Below, one piece after another: positions 58,344 through 64,000 of a stretch of DNA of 64,000 nucleotides. The notes beneath the pieces are model-generated. The model was not told the origin of the DNA. It ran no database searches and saw only the letters and a program-made list of their open reading frames with translations. The stretch is taken from contig MCFE01000025.1 in assembly GCA_002104905.1 (NCBI GenBank), positions 167,037 to 231,036 of the forward strand, written 5' to 3'. Origin of the DNA: Basidiobolus meristosporus CBS 931.73 (taxonomy: Eukaryota; Basidiobolomycota; Basidiobolomycetes; Basidiobolales; Basidiobolaceae). The translations under genes and the position numbers were made by a program. Within the stretch, counting starts at the first letter, position 1. Each line of letters starts with the position of its first letter.

Positions 58344-59287
58344 ATGGGCGATCCACGCGGGATTAGCTTCTTTGGCATCTACGAAGCAACTCGAAGCAAT
58401 CAGATCATTTACCTGTCGGAAAGTGTGAGTGACGCGTTGGGATTTGAGCCCGATGAGCTGGTGGGCAAATCCACCTTCGACTATTATCACCCCGATGATC
58501 TGACATGCGCATTGAATGTGTTTGACGACTGCATCCGCAACCAGCGATTGGGCGCCATCATCCATGTACGCGTTCGAGGGAAGTTTGGCTGGGTTGAGAT
58601 TGAGGTGGTCTGGAGTTTTTGTCACAATATAATCTTTCATACGAATCGCCTGATACGAGGCCCCGACCGCTTTGAAGAGAGCAGAATGGGTAACTTGTCC
58701 ACCGCCACAAGCTTAGCCGGTCACGCTAACCCCCTCTTGCTTCCCGCCAGGCTCTCCCATGATAGCGGCACAGCCGGGCTCTTCCGAATCGCAGGTAAGT
58801 CTCGCAGCAAACGTTCAGGATGCGCGTAGTAGCTGACCGTTGCCTCCAGAGCACTCAGGCGCAGATGAACCCACCTCTGGAGCTGGCGCATCCTGCCGCG
58901 GCGGTCTCCGAGCGCTTGAATTCCTCCACCGCGGAGCCACGCGTTGGCTTGGTGCTGAATCGGTTCTCATACTATTGCTATATCCAATACTGCAGCGAGC
59001 TTGTAGGTTACATGTTTGGCATCAGTCAAAAGGAGATCCTGGGGAATTCGTTTCTGAGCTACATTCACCCGAGTGACCTCGAGAGGGTGGAGGAGCAACT
59101 GACCTGCATCAAGTCTCAGAACATCTTCCTACCGATCGCGTTCACCCTGGTCTCCCCCTATGGGGACATGCCAGTTCAGGGGGTGTTCAGCGCTACCATG
59201 GACGGGATCGTTGCCGTCATTCGCCAGGCCACTTCTCAGTTCCCCTTGGATTGTACTGTACATTATTTCGCAAGCGCCAACCGATAG
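58344..59287 (+). CDS. two-PAS-domain protein
   Basis: ATG 58344 begins MGDPRGISFFGIYEATRSNQ. PAS 1: IIYLSESVSDALGFEPDELVGKSTFDYYHPDD, with strand GKFGWVEIEVVWSF. PAS 2: CYIQYCSELVGYMFGISQKEILGNSFLSYIHPSDL, strand LVSPYGDMPVQGVFSATM. The LOV signature (GRNCRFLQ) is absent, so a flavin photoreceptor is not supported. The two parts are in different frames. The strongest intron (gtaagt 58795 to cag 58849, 55 nt) would not keep PAS 2 in frame; a 35- or 38-nt intron ending at 58829 or 58832 does. Resembles the PAS-only proteins common in zygomycete fungi. About 300 residues; ends YFASANR. Confidence 0.7.
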
Positions 59288-62200
59288 TCATAGAACACAT
59301 AACAGAGCAGAAGCAGAAGCAGAAGTAGACGATCATAGATTCATCATAACGGCATAGAGCCACTTTATTGGAATTCTATTGATGCATAACGACGGAGCGG
59401 CATTCTCGAACTGTACATTCCTCGTAATATTGTTGTATGGTCCATGATAGATATCCCCTAGATTAATCGTGTACAGCATTACACTTATTAGTGAAAGCGA
59501 AGGAGACAGCCTTCCCTTCTTCTCTTTTGAAATGTAAATAAATTCCCTGCCTCAGTCCATACATCTATCACATCGGTCAGCTGCACGCTTATCTCTCGAG
59601 GGGCAAGCCATCCCCGTACACAGACGCAGCGAGGGGAAATTCTAGACGGGACGCCTCCAGAAGAGAAAATTCGATTTGCAGATGAATTTCCTTTTCACTC
59701 ATCGTAGCCCCTGCTATGATGTCCCAGCGGTAAGGAATTAGGCGAGGGAATGACGGGGCCATCTGTCCCAGAAATTCTCATACAATCAGCGGAGCATCCG
59801 ATATCCAGCCAACTCCCAATGAAAATCATGTGAAACCAGGAACCAGCCCAAATAGGAATCCAGTAGAAGCTAATGTGAAAGGATTAGTAACTGTCCCAGC
59901 AGGGCTAGGGTTAGGGTTAGGGTTGGCCAGGGCATGATTGGTTTAATAACAGGCACTACATTGATGCCAGACTCGCGTGTCGATAGTGTCGGAGTCCCAC
60001 CGCGATTGGTGGGATTTGGCTGGCCGAACATTTCGATTATCAAGCTTTTAAGATCAAGTTAGTTTGGTTTTAATGGGTTGCTGCATTTAGCAGGATTCGC
60101 TTAATAATTTAATAATCCACCGATGATTTGGCTGTCTGGCTGGAATTTCCTAATAACAACAAATCATCGGCGAATGCTGGCAAGGAAAAAAATTGAGTCA
60201 TGCGTCTGGGCGTCCCAATTTGGAGTGACAATACCAAAGCGTCTGACATGGAAGTTAATAACCTCGGAGATCGACTTAATAAATGGCCGCGCCCAGGAAA
60301 CCAATCACCGCCCGAAGGACTCAATGACCCAACTATTCTTTTCCATCCAACCGACCAATCGCGCCCTCCTTGTGAACCGTAACAAATAACCCTAAATCCA
60401 GTGCGGATCCGTATCTTGTGTTGCTGCGTGTTTCGCCAGATCAGGCTTGTGAAACAGCCGGATTTATTAAGTAATTTCATTTGGTTAGACACGATGTTGA
60501 CTTAATAATGGCTGATGGAGCCACAGGTGTGTAATGAGGGAGGTTTTTACGATTTGCATGGTGTTTGGCAGGGCTTCGGACGGAGGGGACGAGGCGTTGG
60601 AATAACCTAGGTGGTGCGGATTCCATAACTGTCAAGATATACCTAGACATCATCGATTGCCCCCAATTGGTGGAGTTCTATTTGAAACCCTGTGCATGCA
60701 TCAAACCATTGCTGTGGATGTGGCGACTTGTATTATCAGGACGGTGGGTGAGAGAATGCAAAAGGGGCTCTGCGCACATAATGGATTACTGGAATTGTTG
60801 TTGCTATGGCTATGACTCGGTTCACTGTTACTATCAGCTATTATCAGCTGAAATCTAATGCACCTAGTAGATTAGGCGCTTGGACGTTACAACCGAATGC
60901 TTGTTAGTATGTTGATCATGTTATAGGAAAAGGCATTGGTAGATAAGCAAAAGTAGACATTCTGGCCTCTTTGGGTGAGTGCTAGAATTCTTTTCTATTT
61001 GTTGTGTAAATATTGCAATCGTCATCCCCAATGGCCATTTTCAACATTGTCCTGTTATCCGACTTGCAACATTACATCACCCGCATGCTACATAGGGCAT
61101 CTCTTTGTATTATTGATGCAACTGACTCACAGCGATGAGAACCACCATAAATGACGCTGCAGTGAGGTATTTCTGTGACGAATTGATTGCATTATATGAA
61201 AGAAGCGAAGATATTAAGAGTTGAGTTAGTGGAAGTACGAGCTGTTGGAGGGAAGTTGTTTAACACCTTTGTTCTTGCGGATCATTGGGGCATTCTCTTT
61301 CCCTTGAATTAACAGGGCAGTAGAGTAGAAGCGCGTAGCCATTCATCCTCTATAGTCTTCCATTGGTCATTTACCGATATGTTACGGCTGAACTTTAAAC
61401 CTATTAATGTAAATAGTTCCTGAACCACGTATACAATGTTCACCACGATGAGTCAAATTGATATTCATATAAATTTCACACTTGCAATTTGCTTACTGCG
61501 GCAAAGCATCCCCTTTCAAATACGCTAAACATACTGATCGTGCAAAAAGGTGAACTTTGTTTCTTCGAGCTCTCTGTGTATAGTCAAAACTTTTATTTGT
61601 TGTAAACGATTGATTGGTCTCCAAACTGCCCATATACTATGATTTAACACTTGGAGATCATAGATCAAATTGAAGCAAAAGCAAGGAAAACAATTGTCAA
61701 TGTATTCAGAGAACACTTCAACTAATGCTTTAACTTTCACTTTACCTGCTGGTGCTAGAAAGTAGCAAGAATTGACTGATTGCTAACGATTTAGAGTTCT
61801 CGGAGGTGATCTTTGCCATGAATGATGAGTATAGTATAACTATTCATGTATTTCGATAGAGTACTTGTTCTCTATGAGACTAACCAGATCACTAGTTCTT
61901 TGGAGTTATGTATATACTAGAAGCAACCATGTGGTACTAAAAATTGCACTGAGCTTCCTAGAACCTTACCCAGAATATACATGGCGATGATTTTATGAAG
62001 CCAACCCATATATTAATCTATACATGCAAGTCACACTCTGTCCAGTTGCAGTCCCACACTACTCTTAACAATATTCACTTAATAGTCTGTTTAGGACCTA
62101 GTTAGTATCGTATATGTGGCGCTCTCTTAGCTATGATATCAGTTATATTCTTAGTAGTTACAAAGGATATACACCAATTCCAGGAAATGATGAATACACT

Positions 62201-62347
62201 GGAATTTCTCAAAATTTTCAAACCCCTTGAAAACACCATTGCCTTTTAGCACAACTTCTTGGGGCTTTTTTAAAAGCGCTCCTTACATTTATCAAGTACA
62301 CCGAACTCGAATACTTTGCTCAATACAATGAATCAAAAAGCGGGAAT
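59288..62347. other. gene-poor interval
   Basis: About 3 kb after the PAS gene. It holds a short agaagc run near 59302-59325, the telomere-like tract listed separately, and only short open frames. Nothing else recognised. Confidence 0.4.
59906..59924 (+). repeat. interstitial telomere-like tract
   Basis: tagggttagggttagggtt: two whole TTAGGG units plus flanking partial units. TTAGGG is the telomere unit of most filamentous and zygomycete fungi. Confidence 0.8.
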
Positions 62348-62666
62348 TGTTGAAAATTTCGTAATTGCACCTACGTATTCCATTCACTTCGCCACTTAGA
62401 TCATAGCCTACAAGTCTTCAAGTATTTTGCCCAAGTTCCTTGTTGGGATTTACTTGGAATATTTCCCAAAGATATCAGGTACCCAAAGTCCCCCAAACTT
62501 TGCACATATGCTCCTGGGACCTTCCTAAACATATTCTACATGTTTGTTTTGCCAAGACCATGCAAAAGTAAAAACACTACTTTTACATTCATTAAATCAT
62601 CAAGTGAAAACCATATAATCTACTTGTTCACCCAGTCACTTCCAATATCTCCACACTCTTACAACA
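62348..62666 (+). repeat. solo LTR, subfamily 1, plus sense
   Basis: 319 bp, TGTTGAAAATTTCG to CTCTTACAACA. Same segments as the other subfamily-1 LTRs in reverse order (caaactttgcacatatgctc, catgcaaaagtaaaaac, cacttccaatatctcc). The core promoter-like box is degraded (aaaagtaaaaac). No adjoining PBS or coding sequence. Confidence 0.85.
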
Positions 62667-63229
62667 GATATCACCCTTCCAAAACTCCAAATCACTTTCA
62701 GAAACTAATACAAATCCAGTGGTAACCTTGAACAGTGCATTGGAAGAGGGATCATTTGGAAAATCCATGAGAGCTTTCAACTCGATCAAACACAAACACT
62801 GCGTTGCACACATTTGCACCAGCCCATTCAAGATCGCAGTTTGACCGTTAAACATAGTGTGGCAGTGTGGAATGATTGGGGATTAGTGGCTACATCACTG
62901 ATAAAGAGGGTTGGTTCAAATAGTTGGGGCTCCAGCAAGAATTGAATGGGATAGAGTACCAGCGGAGACTGCGAGGGGAGAGAAGTGACGGAGATGGCGA
63001 GCAGACGATTGTTACACTGCAGCATTGATGCTGACCAAAGATTTACTTAACATGAGTCTAGCCTTCCTTACAGAGAATGGCGCTAAGGACATCAGAGAGA
63101 CTATATATATATACCGTTGTGAATATCATAGAGCTGGGTAAACCGACAAACTGACTAATAAGAATAGACATGCTGCGCTCCTATTACAGCAGAGATGAGA
63201 GGGATCAAGCGGATATCTAGCCAGCTCTA
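62667..63229. other. intergenic
   Basis: About 560 bp between the solo LTR and the small gene. A tatatatata run near 63102-63112 is the only notable feature. No gene seen. Confidence 0.35.
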
Positions 63230-63481
63230 TCAGTGAAGATAGGCGAAATTGGATGGTTTGCCGGGAGAGACTTGCACCACTTCGACACGTTTACGCTCCA
63301 TAACTCTCCTTAAGGAGTCCATCAGTGGGTTCTCGAACTGTTGTATTCCCACGAATTCCCGTTGGATCCTTTCGGTCTCCTTGCTCAGACGAAGCTGATT
63401 CTTGGGATGGTGAAGGTAATTTGCATCGCCAGCGAGGAAGTGTTGTCTTTGGAGGAGAAGCTTTTGTTGTGTACGAGTCAT
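63230..63481 (-). CDS. small conserved-looking protein of unknown function
   Basis: 83 codons from ATG 63481. The product is strongly basic and helical: TQQKLLLQRQHFLAGDANYLHH, LRLSKETERIQREF, DSLRRVMERKR. It has no membrane segment or signal. I do not recognise the family. The amino-acid mix (few Cys/Ser, regular charged helices, clean ATG) looks more like a real protein than the Gly/Trp-rich frames on the opposite strand. A splice extension is possible. Confidence 0.4.
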   Translation of the reverse strand: MTRTQQKLLLQRQHFLAGDANYLHHPKNQLRLSKETERIQREFVGIQQFENPLMDSLRRVMERKRVEVVQVSPGKPSNFAYLH

Positions 63482-64000
63482 GGCCGCTGTCTGGTTTGGG
63501 GAGGCGTCGGGGTTGTCTTTGGTACGAGGAAGGGAGGGGCCTGTGGAGGCGGGGTCTTCTTTGGGGCGGTGCTTGGATGGTTAGTCGATGGGCTTGTTGG
63601 CTGGGTGGCTTTCTTAAATATCGAAAAACTGCTGTCTTTTGGTGACTGTTCTGGCGACACGCCAGGGGATCTTTCTCTGCGGAACGCCGGTAGCGTTAGA
63701 AACTGGGATTTAAAGGGTGCTTGCTGTTGAGTACGTCCAGGCTTGGAGGCGACGGTGCAGCAACCACCACCGCTCTTTGGCTTTCGTTGGCCGAATGGAA
63801 TGCCGCCGCTGTGTGAACAGTAATGCCAGACACGGCTCCGTCAGAGCTACACTTAGACGTTTCAACTTATCTGGAGAAAGCTCTCAGATGGGGTGCTCTC
63901 CTCTATTTCTGAGGCCTCCGGTTTTTCCTCCAAACTATTCATGGTGGGGATATGGTTGTTTTCGGGTGAGTTCCCTCGATAATCGGTGGGAAACCTAACT
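63482..64000. other. window end, no supported gene
   Basis: About 520 bp, G/T-rich on the plus strand. Overlapping plus-strand frames with many Gly/Trp/Arg are composition-driven. It may be the upstream region of the small gene or the start of a gene beyond the window. Confidence 0.35.

Noticed and set aside
58128-58640. 170-codon minus-strand open frame over the PAS gene
   Set aside because: Complement of PAS 1 coding sequence plus its promoter; no domain.
58344-59287. White-collar-type LOV photoreceptor
   Set aside because: Neither PAS domain has the flavin-binding Cys signature, and no GATA zinc finger follows.
63325-63730. Overlapping plus-strand frames rich in Gly, Trp and Arg
   Set aside because: Explained by G/T-rich composition; two frames are open at once, and the small protein on the other strand is the better candidate.

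Overview
The window looks like nuclear DNA of an early-diverging (zygomycete-grade) fungus. Genes are interrupted by short GT-AG introns, mostly about 50-66 nt, often with a CTAAC/CTGAC-like branch site. The sequence is AT-rich by eye, a TTAGGG tract is present, and Ty1/copia-type LTR debris fills the gene-poor stretches. Animal-like P2C cation ATPases and an AIRIM/C1orf109-like protein argue against Dikarya. A Basidiobolus- or Mucoromycota-like source would fit, but the species cannot be read from the sequence. Exon coordinates were read by eye from splice signals, reading frame and recalled family motifs; nothing was run.

Layout. 1-14.2 kb is a compact housekeeping block: a multi-KH RNA-binding protein (cut by the left edge), XRN1, a short Enhancer-of-polycomb-like protein, a membrane-anchored beta-lactamase-fold serine hydrolase with an apparent one-base frameshift, an AIRIM-like ribosome-maturation factor, cytidine deaminase, and an IAH1-like SGNH hydrolase whose nucleophile serine is alanine. 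14.7-30.5 kb is a cluster of three P2C (Na+/K+-ATPase-like) P-type ATPase genes, two on the minus strand and one on the plus strand. It holds an LTR graveyard and shows clear signs of gene conversion. 32-34 kb is asparagine synthetase. 34-38.5 kb is gene-poor. 38.5-43.6 kb carries a delta3-delta2-enoyl-CoA isomerase, a Yap/Pap1-type bZIP factor and a G-alpha(i)-like subunit. 46.5 kb has a tRNA-Arg(CCU). 48.4-49.9 kb encodes a mitochondrial helical-repeat protein. 50.7-54.7 kb is a nested retroelement island with a nearly intact but apparently non-coding LTR element. 55.8-59.3 kb has a mitochondrial PPR protein and a two-PAS protein. The rest is mostly non-coding, with an interstitial telomere-like tract, one solo LTR and one small unknown protein.

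There is no operon-like logic, as expected for a fungus. The strongest points are the mosaic ATPase cluster with altered ion-site residues, the serine-less SGNH hydrolase, the recent non-autonomous copia-type element with a putative half-tRNA(iMet) primer site, and the four-repeat mitochondrial protein. No virus, CRISPR array or bacterial-type system was seen.
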